A stretch of 64,000 nucleotides of DNA from Ruegeria sediminis (GTDB lineage: Bacteria; Pseudomonadota; Alphaproteobacteria; Rhodobacterales; Rhodobacteraceae), in assembly GCF_005938215.1 (NCBI RefSeq), contig NZ_VCPD01000004.1, forward strand, positions 496,001-560,000. The letters are read 5' to 3'. This document shows, in pieces, positions 10,428 to 18,966 of the stretch (positions within the stretch are counted from its first letter, which is position 1; every line of letters begins with the position of its first letter). Made by a program: the position numbers and the translations under genes. The notes beneath the pieces were generated by a model, which saw only the letters and a program-made list of their open reading frames with translations, searched no databases and was not told where the DNA came from.

Positions 10428-10551
10428 GATGATACGGCCCTCGGCCGGCGGCAGCCCGGCACAGACATGGATTTCGAACAGGAAGACACTCCGCCCGGAC
10501 GGGCGTGTTGGCCCCTACATATGAGAGGTTTCGGCCCGAGTCAAACGGGCC

Positions 10552-11001
10552 TCAGAATTTCAGGATCACCGCCAGCACGATCACCACCATCAGAACCGTC
10601 GGAACCTCGTTCATCATGCGGTACTGGCGCCCTGTCAGCCTGTTGCGCCCTTCCGCGAAGTCCTTGCGCCGCGCCAGCAGCCAGTGATGAAACCAGGTCA
10701 TCGCGATCACCGCCGCGCCCTTGGCCCAGGGCCAGGCCCATTGCCAGTCCACGATGCCCGGCGTGAACACCATGATCAGCCCCAGGATCCAGGTCGCGTA
10801 CATCGCCGGGCGCATGATCACCCGCAAAAGCTTGTCTTCCATTTCAAGGAAGATCTTCGGCGCCCCGTCCACGGCCTGCGCCCGTTCCACATGATAGACG
10901 TACAGCCTGGGCAGATAGAACAGCCCCGCCATCCACGAGATCACGGCCATGATATGGAACGACTTCACCCAAGGGTACAGCGTGTAAAGAAGATCGGTCA
11001 T
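10552..11001 (-). CDS. hemJ: Protoporphyrinogen oxidase HemJ
   Basis: HemJ is the membrane protein that oxidises protoporphyrinogen IX to protoporphyrin IX in bacteria lacking HemY/HemG-type oxidases. The 149-residue protein has four hydrophobic segments. It also has the family histidines in WVKSFHIMAVISWMAGLFYL (His16 in the first helix) and MTWFHHWLLARRKDFAEG, plus the LPRLYVYHVE segment. The gene is next to rho and beside the putative origin region, similar to the heme-gene/rho neighbourhood near the Caulobacter origin. The ATG at 11001 is the only sensible start. Confidence 0.9.
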   Translation of the reverse strand: MTDLLYTLYPWVKSFHIMAVISWMAGLFYLPRLYVYHVERAQAVDGAPKIFLEMEDKLLRVIMRPAMYATWILGLIMVFTPGIVDWQWAWPWAKGAAVIAMTWFHHWLLARRKDFAEGRNRLTGRQYRMMNEVPTVLMVVIVLAVILKF

Positions 11002-11406
11002 CCGGGTTCTCGCGATAGGTCGGGTCCTCCCTAATAAAAAAGAAAGAGAAGAGAAAGGTTGATGGTTTTGTTGGGTGGACGGAATCCGTGGATTACTGTT
11101 TTGACCCGCCGGTTTTCCCCAGGTGGACAGGCGCGGGCGGATCTTTCCAGCGCCTGTTCATTTCCGAAATTTATCGTTGTTAAACAATATGATACAGAAA
11201 CATGCCAGCGCAGGCTCTGGGGATAATTCAAGGAAAAGACCGGAACTTTCCCGTTATCCAAACCCGCGCAGTTATCCTTGTCCCGGCTGGATGGAACAAG
11301 AGCGACTCGCGGATCTCTGACGGCGAATTCGCGGGGTTGCGTGTCAACCGGAAAACCATACAAACCATTCAAGACAACTCATCGCCTTGCCCACGGGGTT
11401 TTCCAC
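11002..11406. other. Candidate chromosomal replication origin (oriC) region
   Basis: This is a 405-bp stretch without a credible gene between hemJ and maf, unusually AT-rich for this window near 11033-11070 and 11160-11200. DnaA-box-like 9-mers (consensus TTATCCACA) are visible: TTATCCCCA on the minus strand at 11218-11226, TTATCCAAA at 11254-11262 and TTTTCCACA at 11399-11407 (one mismatch each), and weaker TTTTCCCCA at 11113-11121 and TAATCCACG (minus strand) at 11087-11095. In Caulobacter the origin separates hemE/rho/mnmE/mnmG/parAB from maf/aroE/coaE/dnaQ, the same two gene blocks that flank this gap. Inference only; the gap must also hold the divergent promoters of hemJ and maf. Confidence 0.55.
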
Positions 11407-12006
11407 ATGTCTGTCCCTCTGATCCTCGCGTCGGGGTCCGCGATCCGCGCCCAGCTGCTGGAAAACGCGGGCGTGCCCTTCACCGTCGATGTGCCGCGGG
11501 TGGACGAGGACAGCGCCAAACGCGCCCTGCTCGCGGAACAGGCCCCGCCGCGCGACATCGCCGATGCCCTGGCCGAGTTGAAGGCGCGCAAGATCAGCCT
11601 CAAGGCCCCCGGCGCGATGGTTCTGGGCTGCGATCAGGTGCTGGATTTCCAGGGCCGCCTGCTGTCCAAGCCCGAAAGCCCCGAAGCGGCGCTCGAGCAG
11701 CTCAAGGCGATGCGCGGCCAGCGGCACATGCTGCTGTCGGCGGCGGTGATCTACCAGAACGGCGAACCGGTCTGGCGGCATGTCGGACAGGTGCGGCTGC
11801 GGATGCGCGACAGCTCGGATTCCTACCTTGCGGGTTACGTCGAGCGCAACTGGGACAGCATCCGCCACGCCGTCGGCGCCTACAAGCTCGAGGAAGAGGG
11901 CGTGCGCCTCTTCGCAGCCATTGACGGGGACTACTTTAACGTTTTGGGTATGCCCCTGCTGGAGTTACTCAATTTCCTGACCTTGCGGGGGGTGATCGAA
12001 CAATGA
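11407..12006 (+). CDS. maf: Maf family nucleotide pyrophosphatase
   Basis: Maf proteins are nucleoside triphosphate pyrophosphatases acting on modified or canonical nucleotides. The 199-residue protein has the family N-terminal motif [19 protein letters not shown], a central [19 protein letters not shown] segment with the catalytic Asp, and the later [24 protein letters not shown] region. I start at ATG 11407, which matches the motif position; a longer frame to 11278 runs through the probable origin region. The ATG sits inside a DnaA-box-like 9-mer. It overlaps aroE by 4 bp. Confidence 0.93.
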   Translation: MSVPLILASGSAIRAQLLENAGVPFTVDVPRVDEDSAKRALLAEQAPPRDIADALAELKARKISLKAPGAMVLGCDQVLDFQGRLLSKPESPEAALEQLKAMRGQRHMLLSAAVIYQNGEPVWRHVGQVRLRMRDSSDSYLAGYVERNWDSIRHAVGAYKLEEEGVRLFAAIDGDYFNVLGMPLLELLNFLTLRGVIEQ

Positions 12007-12836
12007 CGGAAAACCGGATCCCATTGGCCGGGGTGATCGGACATCCCATTGCGCATTCCCGGTCGCCCAAGCTGCACGGGCACTGGCTCAAGACCTACGG
12101 GCTGGCCGGGCATTACATCCCGATGGATGTGGCCCCCGAGGATCTGGAGCAGGTGCTGCGCACCCTGCCCAGGGCCGGTTTCGTCGGCGTGAACGTCACC
12201 GTCCCCCACAAGGAAGCGGCGCTGCGGCTTGCCGATTTCGTCACCGAACGCGCGCAAAGGATCGGCGCCGCCAACACTCTGGGCTTCGGCGCCGACGGCT
12301 CGATCCGGGCCGACAACACGGACGGCTACGGCTTCATGGAGAACCTGCGCAGCGGCGCGCCCGACTGGGATCCCGAGGATGGTCCTGCCGTGGTCTTCGG
12401 CGCGGGCGGCGCGGCGCGGGCGGTAATCGCCGCGCTGGCCGAGGCCGGAACCCCCGAGATCATCCTGACCAACCGCACCCGCGCCCGCGCCGATCAGCTG
12501 AAAGAGGAATTCGGCCCGCTTGTTACCGTCGTCGACTGGCTGCAGGCCGGCAACGTCGTCGAGGACGCGGAACTGGTGGTCAACACCACCTCTCTCGGCA
12601 TGGTGGGCCAGCCGGAACTGCGGGTGCCGCTGGACGGGCTGCAGCCCGGCGCGCTGGTCACGGACCTGGTCTACGCGCCCCTGAAGACCCGGCTTCTGCG
12701 CGAGGCCGAAGCGGCCGGCTGCACCACCGTCGATGGTCTGGGCATGTTGCTGCATCAGGCGGTTCCCGGCTTCGCGGCCTGGTTCGGAACCAAGCCCCAG
12801 GTGGACGAGGCGGCGCGGGCGGCGGCGCTGGCATGA
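12003..12836 (+). CDS. aroE: Shikimate dehydrogenase (NADP+)
   Basis: AroE reduces 3-dehydroshikimate to shikimate in chorismate synthesis. The 277-residue protein has the substrate site [16 protein letters not shown] (about 14-29), the catalytic lysine block [24 protein letters not shown] with the conserved Asp, and the NADP-binding loop [12 protein letters not shown] (about 128-139). It overlaps maf at its start and coaE at its end by 4 bp each, forming the maf-aroE-coaE-dnaQ operon. Confidence 0.97.
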   Translation: MTENRIPLAGVIGHPIAHSRSPKLHGHWLKTYGLAGHYIPMDVAPEDLEQVLRTLPRAGFVGVNVTVPHKEAALRLADFVTERAQRIGAANTLGFGADGSIRADNTDGYGFMENLRSGAPDWDPEDGPAVVFGAGGAARAVIAALAEAGTPEIILTNRTRARADQLKEEFGPLVTVVDWLQAGNVVEDAELVVNTTSLGMVGQPELRVPLDGLQPGALVTDLVYAPLKTRLLREAEAAGCTTVDGLGMLLHQAVPGFAAWFGTKPQVDEAARAAALA

Positions 12837-13426
12837 GTTTCGCGCTTGGCCTGACGGGCTCGATCGGCATGGGCAAAAGCACCACGGCGCGGATGTTCGC
12901 CGACGAGGGCTGCGCGCTCTGGGATGCCGACGCGGCCGTCCACCGGCTCTACGCGCCCGGCGGGGCGGCGGTCGAACCCATGCGCAAGGCATTTCCGCAG
13001 GCCATCGAGGATGGCGCGGTCAGCCGCGACGCCCTGAAACGCATCATCGGCAAGGACCCTGACGCGTTGAAAACCATCGAAAGCATCGTGCATCCGCTGG
13101 TCGCGGCCGATCGCGCCGCCTTCCGGGCCCAGGCGCGCTCCGACATCGTCGTCTTCGACATCCCGCTCCTTTTTGAAACCGGCGGCGACGCGGCGATGGA
13201 CGCGATGGCCTGCGTCACGGTGCCGCCCGAGGTGCAGAAGCAGCGCGTGATGGAACGCGGCACCATGACCGAGGCGCAGTTCGAACAGATCTGCGCCAAG
13301 CAGATGCCCAACGACGAAAAATGCGCCCGGTCGGATTTCGTCATCGTCACCGACACTCTGGACCATGCCCGCCGGCAGGTGCAGGATGTGGTCAGGCAGA
13401 TACGGGCAGGACAGAACCATGCGTGA
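12833..13426 (+). CDS. coaE: Dephospho-CoA kinase
   Basis: CoaE phosphorylates dephospho-CoA in the final step of CoA synthesis. The 197-residue protein begins with the P-loop GLTGSIGMGKSTTARMF (about 6-22), then DEGCALWDADAAVHRLY with the catalytic Asp, and DIPLLFETGG (about 107-116), all family motifs. It starts inside the aroE stop (ATGA) and its end overlaps dnaQ by 8 bp. Confidence 0.97.
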   Translation: MSFALGLTGSIGMGKSTTARMFADEGCALWDADAAVHRLYAPGGAAVEPMRKAFPQAIEDGAVSRDALKRIIGKDPDALKTIESIVHPLVAADRAAFRAQARSDIVVFDIPLLFETGGDAAMDAMACVTVPPEVQKQRVMERGTMTEAQFEQICAKQMPNDEKCARSDFVIVTDTLDHARRQVQDVVRQIRAGQNHA

Positions 13427-14144
13427 AATCGTGCTGGATACCGAAACCACCGGGTTCGACCCCGAAAGCGGCGACCGCATCGTCGAGATCGGCGCGGTCG
13501 AGCTGTGGAACCACGTGGCCACCGGCGAGACCTATCACCAGTACATCAACCCGGAACGCTCCATGCCGGCCGAGGCGTTCGGCGTGCATGGCATCGGCCC
13601 GGACCTGCTGGAACCGCCGCAGAACCCCGAACCGGGCCAGATCACCCTGCGCGACAAGCCGGTCTTCGCCAAGGTCGGCCAGGCCTTCCGCGAGTTCGTG
13701 GGCGACGCCAGGCTGGTGATCCACAACGCCGCCTTCGACATGAAATTCCTCAATGCCGAGCTGGTCTGGATGGGGCTGCCCGTGATCCCGATGGAGCAGG
13801 CCGTGGACACGCTGGCCATTGCGCGAAAAAGATTCCCGGGCTCGCCCGCCTCGCTCGACGCGCTGTGCCGCCGCTTCAACATCGACAATTCGAACCGGAT
13901 CCTGCACGGCGCGCTTCTCGACTCCGAGATCCTGGCCGAGGTCTATCTCGAACTGATCGGCGGGCGGCAGCCGGATTTCGGCCTGTCGGCCGCGGCCGAT
14001 TCAACCGGCTCGCAGTCGGGCGAAGCCTGGCGGCCCGTGGCACGGCCCACGCCTCTGCCCTCGCGGATCACCGACGAGGAACGCGCGGCGCACGAGGCGT
14101 TTGTCGCGAAACTTGGGGAAAAGGCGCTGTGGAACCGCGCCTGA
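13419..14144 (+). CDS. dnaQ: DNA polymerase III epsilon subunit (proofreading exonuclease)
   Basis: DnaQ is the 3'-5' proofreading exonuclease of the replicative polymerase. The 241-residue protein shows Exo I DTETTGFDPESGDRIVEIGA (about 6-25), Exo II LVIHNAAFDMKFLNAEL (about 98-114) and Exo III with NRILHGALLDSEILAEVYLE (about 160-179, His and Asp present). The C-terminal 60 residues are less conserved and would bind the alpha subunit. I start at ATG 13419, which gives the family N-terminus MREIVLDTETTG; a 54-bp longer frame is inside coaE. Confidence 0.95.
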   Translation: MREIVLDTETTGFDPESGDRIVEIGAVELWNHVATGETYHQYINPERSMPAEAFGVHGIGPDLLEPPQNPEPGQITLRDKPVFAKVGQAFREFVGDARLVIHNAAFDMKFLNAELVWMGLPVIPMEQAVDTLAIARKRFPGSPASLDALCRRFNIDNSNRILHGALLDSEILAEVYLELIGGRQPDFGLSAAADSTGSQSGEAWRPVARPTPLPSRITDEERAAHEAFVAKLGEKALWNRA

Positions 14145-14170
14145 CCGGCGTCAGGCGCGGCGATCCCTGA

Positions 14171-14677
14171 TCAGACTTCGGTCTTTTGCGCCTGCGCCTG
14201 CGCCGCCTGACGGCGCAGCAATTCGTTGCGGTAGAGCGCCACGAAATCGATGTTGTCCAGGTTGACCGGCGGGTAGCCGCCGTCGCGGGTCACGTCGCTG
14301 ACGATCCGGCGCAGGAACGGGAACAGCATCCGCGGGCATTCGATCAGCAGGAACGGATGCAGCTGGTCCTCGGGCACGTTTTCCACGTGGAACAGGCCGC
14401 AATAGTCGATCTCGAACATGAACAGGATGTCCTCGAGACCCTTGGCCTGCGACCGGAGGTTCAGCTTGATGGAAACCTCGTACTGGTGCTCCGCCTGGCG
14501 TTTCTTGGCGTCCAGGTTCACCTGGACCTTGATCTCGGGCTGAACGTCGCCCGAAACGCCCTTCTGCGCCATCACGTTCTCGAAAGACATGTCGCGAATG
14601 AACTGTCCCAGTACCCGCATCTGAACCTGGGGTGCTTGGCTGGCCGCCTGGTTTCCTGCGGCGCTTTCGTCGGTCAT
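14171..14677 (-). CDS. secB: Protein-export chaperone SecB
   Basis: SecB holds preproteins unfolded and delivers them to SecA. The 168-residue protein has the family core: RVLGQFIRDMSFENVMAQKG, VQVNLDAKKRQAEHQYEVSI, GLFHVENVPEDQLHPFLLIE and the FPFLRRIVSDVTRDGGYPPV block. The C-terminus ends with the alphaproteobacterial QAAQAQAQK tail. I start at ATG 14677, preceded by GGAG at 8 nt spacing; the longer frame to 14716 has no family match. It is convergent with dnaQ (26 bp gap) and follows fxsA. Confidence 0.95.
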   Translation of the reverse strand: MTDESAAGNQAASQAPQVQMRVLGQFIRDMSFENVMAQKGVSGDVQPEIKVQVNLDAKKRQAEHQYEVSIKLNLRSQAKGLEDILFMFEIDYCGLFHVENVPEDQLHPFLLIECPRMLFPFLRRIVSDVTRDGGYPPVNLDNIDFVALYRNELLRRQAAQAQAQKTEV

Positions 14678-14731
14678 GGATTTTCTCCGGAAATGAATTT
14701 CGCCCCTGCTTAGCAACTCGGGCGCGGTTGC

Positions 14732-15232
14732 TCAATGCCGGTCCGGCCCTTCGACCCAACGGGACGGCTTTGCGGGATCGCGGCGCGGGTGAACCTCGGT
14801 GAAATCGCCGTCGATCACGTCCCCTTCCGCGAAGGGATCGCGCCGGGCGTGAAACTGCGCGCCGGAACCCATCTGAAACTGCGTGATCGTGACCCGCGAC
14901 TTGAGGTAGCGGAAAACCGCCACCCGCACGCCGGGGATCAGCAGCGCGAATCCCAGGGCGTCGGTGAAGAACCCCGGGGTCAGCAGCAGCGCGCCGGAAA
15001 ACAGGATCATGGCGCCATGGGCCAGCGGCTCGGTCGGATCGTCCAGTTCGGAAAACGCGCGCTGCAACTGCCCCAGCGCCATGCGTCCTTGTGTCCGCAC
15101 CAGCCAGGTGCCCAGAACCGCGGTCAGCACCACGATCGCCAGCGTCGGCCACAGCCCGATCAGGCCGCCCACCTTGATGAACAGGGCGATCTCGATGATC
15201 GGCACCAGCAAAAAGGCCAGAAACAGGTACAT
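14732..15232 (-). CDS. fxsA: FxsA family membrane protein
   Basis: FxsA-family cytoplasmic-membrane proteins are named for suppressing F-plasmid exclusion of phage T7 when overproduced; their normal role is unknown. The 166-residue protein has an N-terminal hydrophobic pair (about 1-45: MYLFLAFLLVPIIEIALFIK, then GLWPTLAIVVLTAVLGTWLV), the QGRMALGQLQRAFSE amphipathic stretch, and a third hydrophobic block GAMILFSGALLLTPGFFTDA. The remaining tail is polar. It is 54 bp upstream of secB in the same direction. Confidence 0.88.
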   Translation of the reverse strand: MYLFLAFLLVPIIEIALFIKVGGLIGLWPTLAIVVLTAVLGTWLVRTQGRMALGQLQRAFSELDDPTEPLAHGAMILFSGALLLTPGFFTDALGFALLIPGVRVAVFRYLKSRVTITQFQMGSGAQFHARRDPFAEGDVIDGDFTEVHPRRDPAKPSRWVEGPDRH

Positions 15233-15339
15233 TTACGCTATCCTTTCCTTGACGCCGGACGGTGGACTTGGCTCCGACTGTCCCCTACATAGTGACGAAA
15301 GGCCTTGTGTACAAAGTCTCGGTTCTGAAAGAGGACGAA

Positions 15340-15996
15340 ATGAACTCACCCCTGATCCAGCTTCTGGTGCTGGCCGGCATCGCCGTTTTCCTGATCCTGC
15401 GCCTCAAAAGCGTCCTGGGTACACGTGAGGGATTTGAAAAACCCCCTCTGCCGAAACAGCCTTCGGACAAGCGGCGGCGGGATTTCGAGGTGATCGAGGG
15501 CGGTCCGGACCAGGACATCATCGATCACGTGCCCGAAGACAGCCCGCAGGCGCTGGCGCTGGCCGCGATGAAGCGGGTCGAGCCGGCCTTTTCGGTCACC
15601 GATTTCGTGCACGGCGCCCGCGGCGCCTACGAAATGATCGTCATGGGCTACGAACGCGGCAATCTGGACGAGATCCAGCCCTTCCTGTCCGAAGAGGTGT
15701 TTGAAACCTTCGTCGCCGGCGTCGCCGCGCGCGAGGATCAGGGCCTGACCATCGAGGCCGAGTTCATCGGCGTCCGCGAAACCGCGCTGACGGACGTTCT
15801 GTTCGACAAGGACAGCAACAGGGCCGAGATCACCATGCGCTTCGTCGGCGAACTGACCTCGGTCGTGCGCGACCGCGGCGGCGACATCGTCGAAGGCAGC
15901 CCGAACACGGTCAAACGCCAGAAGGACAGCTGGACCTTTGCCCGCGTGATGGGCAGCGACGATCCCAACTGGCTGCTTGTCGCCACGGACGCATGA
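15340..15996 (+). CDS. Tim44/TimA-like inner membrane protein
   Basis: This 218-residue protein has an N-terminal membrane anchor (about 3-20: SPLIQLLVLAGIAVFLILRL), a charged linker rich in Lys/Arg and Pro, and a C-terminal Tim44-like domain (about 75-218) with the family's FVHGARGAYEMIVMGYERG and LDEIQPFLSEEVFETF segments. Alphaproteobacterial Tim44-like proteins share ancestry with mitochondrial Tim44; their bacterial role is unsettled. The ATG at 15340 follows an AGAGGACGAA ribosome site; a frame extending to 15262 lacks conservation. It overlaps mltA by 4 bp and is divergent from fxsA. Confidence 0.88.
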   Translation: MNSPLIQLLVLAGIAVFLILRLKSVLGTREGFEKPPLPKQPSDKRRRDFEVIEGGPDQDIIDHVPEDSPQALALAAMKRVEPAFSVTDFVHGARGAYEMIVMGYERGNLDEIQPFLSEEVFETFVAGVAAREDQGLTIEAEFIGVRETALTDVLFDKDSNRAEITMRFVGELTSVVRDRGGDIVEGSPNTVKRQKDSWTFARVMGSDDPNWLLVATDA

Positions 15997-17036
15997 TCGC
16001 CGCGCTCCGGTCGCTGGTCCTGGCGGGTGCGGTGATGACTGCCACGAGCGATGCCAATGCGGACCCCACGCATACCGTCCTCGGTTTCGACGACCTGGAT
16101 GGCTGGGTTGCGGATGACCACGCCGCGGCCCTTTCCGTTTTCCTGACCACCTGCAACGATCTCGAAGACCCCGACTGGCGCGCGCTCTGCGCGGTGGCCC
16201 AGGCCCATGCCCCGGACGCGGCGCGCTCGTTCTTCGAGCTTTTCTTCCGGCCGGTTCTGATCGAAGACGGCGGCAAAGGGCTGTTCACCGGCTATTTCGA
16301 GCCGGAACTCGAAGGATCCCGCACCAGGACCGAACGGTTCCGGTATCCGGTCTACCGGATACCGCCCGAGGCGCGCGAGGCCGGCCAATGGCTGAGCCGG
16401 CGGGACCTGCTGTCCAGCGGGGTCATGGACAACCGCGGGCTCGAGATCGCCTGGGTCGAGGACCCGGTCGAACTGTTCTTTCTGCAGATCCAGGGCTCGG
16501 GCCGCATCCGCCTGCCCGATGGCGGCGCGCTGCGCGTGGGCTATGGCGGGGCCAACGGCCATCCCTATCGCTCGATCGGCATGGAACTGGTCCGCCGCGG
16601 CGTCCTGGCCGCCCATCAGGTCAGCGCGCAGATGATCAAAAGCTGGGTGCGCGGCAACCCGGCCGAAGGCGCGGAACTGCTGTTTCACAACCCGTCCTAC
16701 GTGTTCTTCCGCGAGGTGACGCGCGTCGCCGCCGATCTCGGCCCGCTGGGCGCGATGAACCGGTCGGTCACGGCGCTGCGCAGCATCGCGGTCGATCCCG
16801 CCTACACTCCGCTCGGCGCGCCGGTCTGGGTGGAAAAGGACGGCAAGACCCCGATGCGCCGCCTGATGGTGGCGCAGGACACCGGCGCGGCGATCAAGGG
16901 CGCGCAACGGGCCGACATCTTCTTCGGCACCGGCGACGCGGCGGGCGACGCGGCGGGCGTGCTCAAGGATCCGGGCCGGATGGTGGTGCTGCTGCCGATC
17001 CAGCGGGCCTACGCCCTGCTGCCGGACGGATACTGA
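15993..17036 (+). CDS. mltA: Membrane-bound lytic murein transglycosylase A
   Basis: MltA cleaves peptidoglycan glycan strands to give 1,6-anhydro-MurNAc ends. The 347-residue protein has an N-terminal hydrophobic export signal (about 1-23, LRSLVLAGAVMTATSDANA), the MltA core (LFTGYFEPELEGS, then VDPVELFFLQIQGSGRIRLP-like block around 150-175) and a C-terminal 3D domain with the catalytic Asp in RLMVAQDTGAAIKGAQRADI and FFGTGDAAGDAAG. I see no lipobox, unlike the E. coli enzyme, so it is probably periplasmic rather than lipid-anchored. Confidence 0.94.
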   Translation: MIAALRSLVLAGAVMTATSDANADPTHTVLGFDDLDGWVADDHAAALSVFLTTCNDLEDPDWRALCAVAQAHAPDAARSFFELFFRPVLIEDGGKGLFTGYFEPELEGSRTRTERFRYPVYRIPPEAREAGQWLSRRDLLSSGVMDNRGLEIAWVEDPVELFFLQIQGSGRIRLPDGGALRVGYGGANGHPYRSIGMELVRRGVLAAHQVSAQMIKSWVRGNPAEGAELLFHNPSYVFFREVTRVAADLGPLGAMNRSVTALRSIAVDPAYTPLGAPVWVEKDGKTPMRRLMVAQDTGAAIKGAQRADIFFGTGDAAGDAAGVLKDPGRMVVLLPIQRAYALLPDGY

Positions 17037-17623
17037 TGACCCGGCGCCGGCTGACCGCCGAAGAGATCGAGCTGTGGCGCAAGGTGGCGCGCCAGACGGA
17101 ACGGCTGCATCCGGAGCTGCCGCAATCGGTGCATCCGAAAACCCTGCCGAAACCCAAGCCCACCAAACTGCCGGCGGCGCGGGTCGAGACCTTCGAGCTC
17201 GGGCAACTGGCGAAACCCAGGCCGCATCGCAACAGCTTCAAGCCCTCGGTGGCCGAAGGTCTGGCCGCCGCGCCGGTGCAGATGGACCAGAAGGCGTTTG
17301 CCCGGATGAAGCGCGGCAAGCTGAAACCCGAAGGCCGGCTTGACCTGCACGGGATGCGAATGGACACGGCGCATCCGGCGCTGATCCGCTTCATCCTGTC
17401 GGCCCAGGCCTCGGGCCTGCGCCTGGTCCTGGTGATCACCGGCAAAGGCAAGCACAGGGACGAACCCGGACCCATCCCGACGCCGCGCGGCGTGTTGCGC
17501 AACCAGGTGCCGCAATGGCTGTCGATGCCGCCGCTGGCGCAGGCGGTGCTGCAGGTCGCGCCCGCGCATGTCAGCCACGGCGGCGGCGGGGCCTATTACG
17601 TCTATCTGCGCCGCACCCGCTAG
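17036..17623 (+). CDS. Smr/MutS2-domain endonuclease-like protein
   Basis: The 195-residue protein has a C-terminal Smr domain: GRLDLHGMRMDTAHPALIR (the LDxHGxx motif), LVLVITGKGKH, GVLRNQVPQWL and the end segment SHGGGGAYYVYLRR. Smr domains bind and nick nucleic acids, often on stalled or collided ribosomes; for stand-alone alphaproteobacterial members the role is not established. The start ATG at 17036 overlaps the mltA stop by 1 bp (TGATG), so translation is coupled. The 3' end overlaps the convergent MFS gene by 4 bp (CTAG). Confidence 0.9.
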   Translation: MTRRRLTAEEIELWRKVARQTERLHPELPQSVHPKTLPKPKPTKLPAARVETFELGQLAKPRPHRNSFKPSVAEGLAAAPVQMDQKAFARMKRGKLKPEGRLDLHGMRMDTAHPALIRFILSAQASGLRLVLVITGKGKHRDEPGPIPTPRGVLRNQVPQWLSMPPLAQAVLQVAPAHVSHGGGGAYYVYLRRTR

Positions 17624-18840
17624 AACGACCGCACCGCCCGCGACACGCCGATCCGCACACAGACGCAGGTCAGGACGAAATACCCCGAAATCGCCGCGAA
17701 TTGCGTCTCGAGCCCGACGCCCAGGTCGATCAGAACCCCCGTCAGCCCCGGGCCGATGGCCGATCCCAGCACCATCACCGCTGCGGCCACCGCCTTGATC
17801 GCGCCGATGTGGCGGGTGCCGTAGAACTCGGCCCAGAAGGCGCTGGGCAGGGTGCTGTTCGCCCCGATCGTCAGCGCCACCAGCAGCAGCGCCACCAGCG
17901 CACCGCCGATCGACGTGACCGCGGACAAGACCAGGAACCCGACCGCGATCGGCAGCTGGTAGACCGGCATCATCCGCGCGGTGCCCCACTTGTCCAGCGC
18001 CCAGCCGGTGGCGAACATGGCCAGCAGCGCGGCGGCGGTCAGGACGGGAAACAGCGCCACCAGTTCGATATGCAGCCAGCCCTTGATCTCGGCCAGGTGG
18101 ACCTGGTGGAAGAAGAACGCGGTCACGAAGGCGCCGGGCCCCAGCAGCGCCGGCACCATGAACCAGAACAGCGGATGCGACAGCGCCTCGCGCCGGGTCC
18201 AGTGGCGATCCTCCATGCCGGTGGCCGAATAGGTCTCGGACAGGCTCTGCGGCGTGCGCTCCTCGCGCAGCAGCCGCACCAGCAGCGGCAGGCCCAGCAG
18301 CGCGGCGCCGGCCGCCGCGACCCAAAGCAGGCGCCAGTCCACCAGCGCCATCGCCGAGACGAACAGCAGCGGCAGCAGCGCCTCGCCGACGGCGAAGCCG
18401 ATCGACGCGATCGACAACGCCCGGCCCCTGGTGGCGGTGAACCATCGGGCCATCGCGACCAGCGCGATATGCATGCTCATGCCCTGCCCGAAGAACCGCA
18501 GCAGGAAGATCACCGCCGGCAGCAGCAGAAGCCGGGAGTTGAAGGCCATAGCCAGCGCCGCCATCGCCAGGCCGAACAGCACCACAGGCCCCAGCGCCCG
18601 CACCCGGAAAATGTCGGTCAGCGACCCGGCCCAGACCATCGCCGCCGCCGACACCATCGTGCCCAGCGAATAGATGCCGCCCCATTGCCCGTGGCTCAGC
18701 CCGTATTCGGCGCGGATCTCACCGGCGAAGATCGAGATGAAGAAGGTCTGCCCGAAACTGGACAGGAAGGTCAGCAGCATCCCCGCGGCCAGCCAGCGCG
18801 CGTTGTCGGCCAGGTATCGCCGCAGCGCCGACAGGTTCAT
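17620..18840 (-). CDS. MFS transporter (OFA/monocarboxylate-like)
   Basis: A 406-residue major facilitator protein with about 12 hydrophobic segments. The first begins at residue 15 (ARWLAAGMLLTFLSSFGQTF). The motif-A-like loop GSLTDIFRVRALGP follows helix 2, and a helix-8 loop TGWALDKWGTARMM follows the central loop. The substrate cannot be read from sequence. The ATG at 18840 is preferred over TTG 18849. It is convergent with smr and is followed, in the other direction, by hslU 126 bp upstream. Confidence 0.85.
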   Translation of the reverse strand: MNLSALRRYLADNARWLAAGMLLTFLSSFGQTFFISIFAGEIRAEYGLSHGQWGGIYSLGTMVSAAAMVWAGSLTDIFRVRALGPVVLFGLAMAALAMAFNSRLLLLPAVIFLLRFFGQGMSMHIALVAMARWFTATRGRALSIASIGFAVGEALLPLLFVSAMALVDWRLLWVAAAGAALLGLPLLVRLLREERTPQSLSETYSATGMEDRHWTRREALSHPLFWFMVPALLGPGAFVTAFFFHQVHLAEIKGWLHIELVALFPVLTAAALLAMFATGWALDKWGTARMMPVYQLPIAVGFLVLSAVTSIGGALVALLLVALTIGANSTLPSAFWAEFYGTRHIGAIKAVAAAVMVLGSAIGPGLTGVLIDLGVGLETQFAAISGYFVLTCVCVRIGVSRAVRSF

Positions 18841-18966
18841 CGGCGGCAACCGCGGGGGCCTTGGCGGGGGGCGATCACGCCCGCGTCTCGGGAAACCGGG
18901 AACTCGATTGCCGCCTCCTTGGGTCCGGACCTGCCGGCCCCACGCTAGCGGAATTTTCCCGCGCGT

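Noticed and set aside
11031..11372. Minus-strand 113-codon ORF in the hemJ-maf gap
   Set aside because: No family features, no ribosome site, and it covers the DnaA-box-like region.
14383..14398. parS-like palindrome TTCCACGTGGAA in secB
   Set aside because: Three of 16 positions differ from the perfect parS sites at 5907 and 7818, and the sequence is explained by secB coding.
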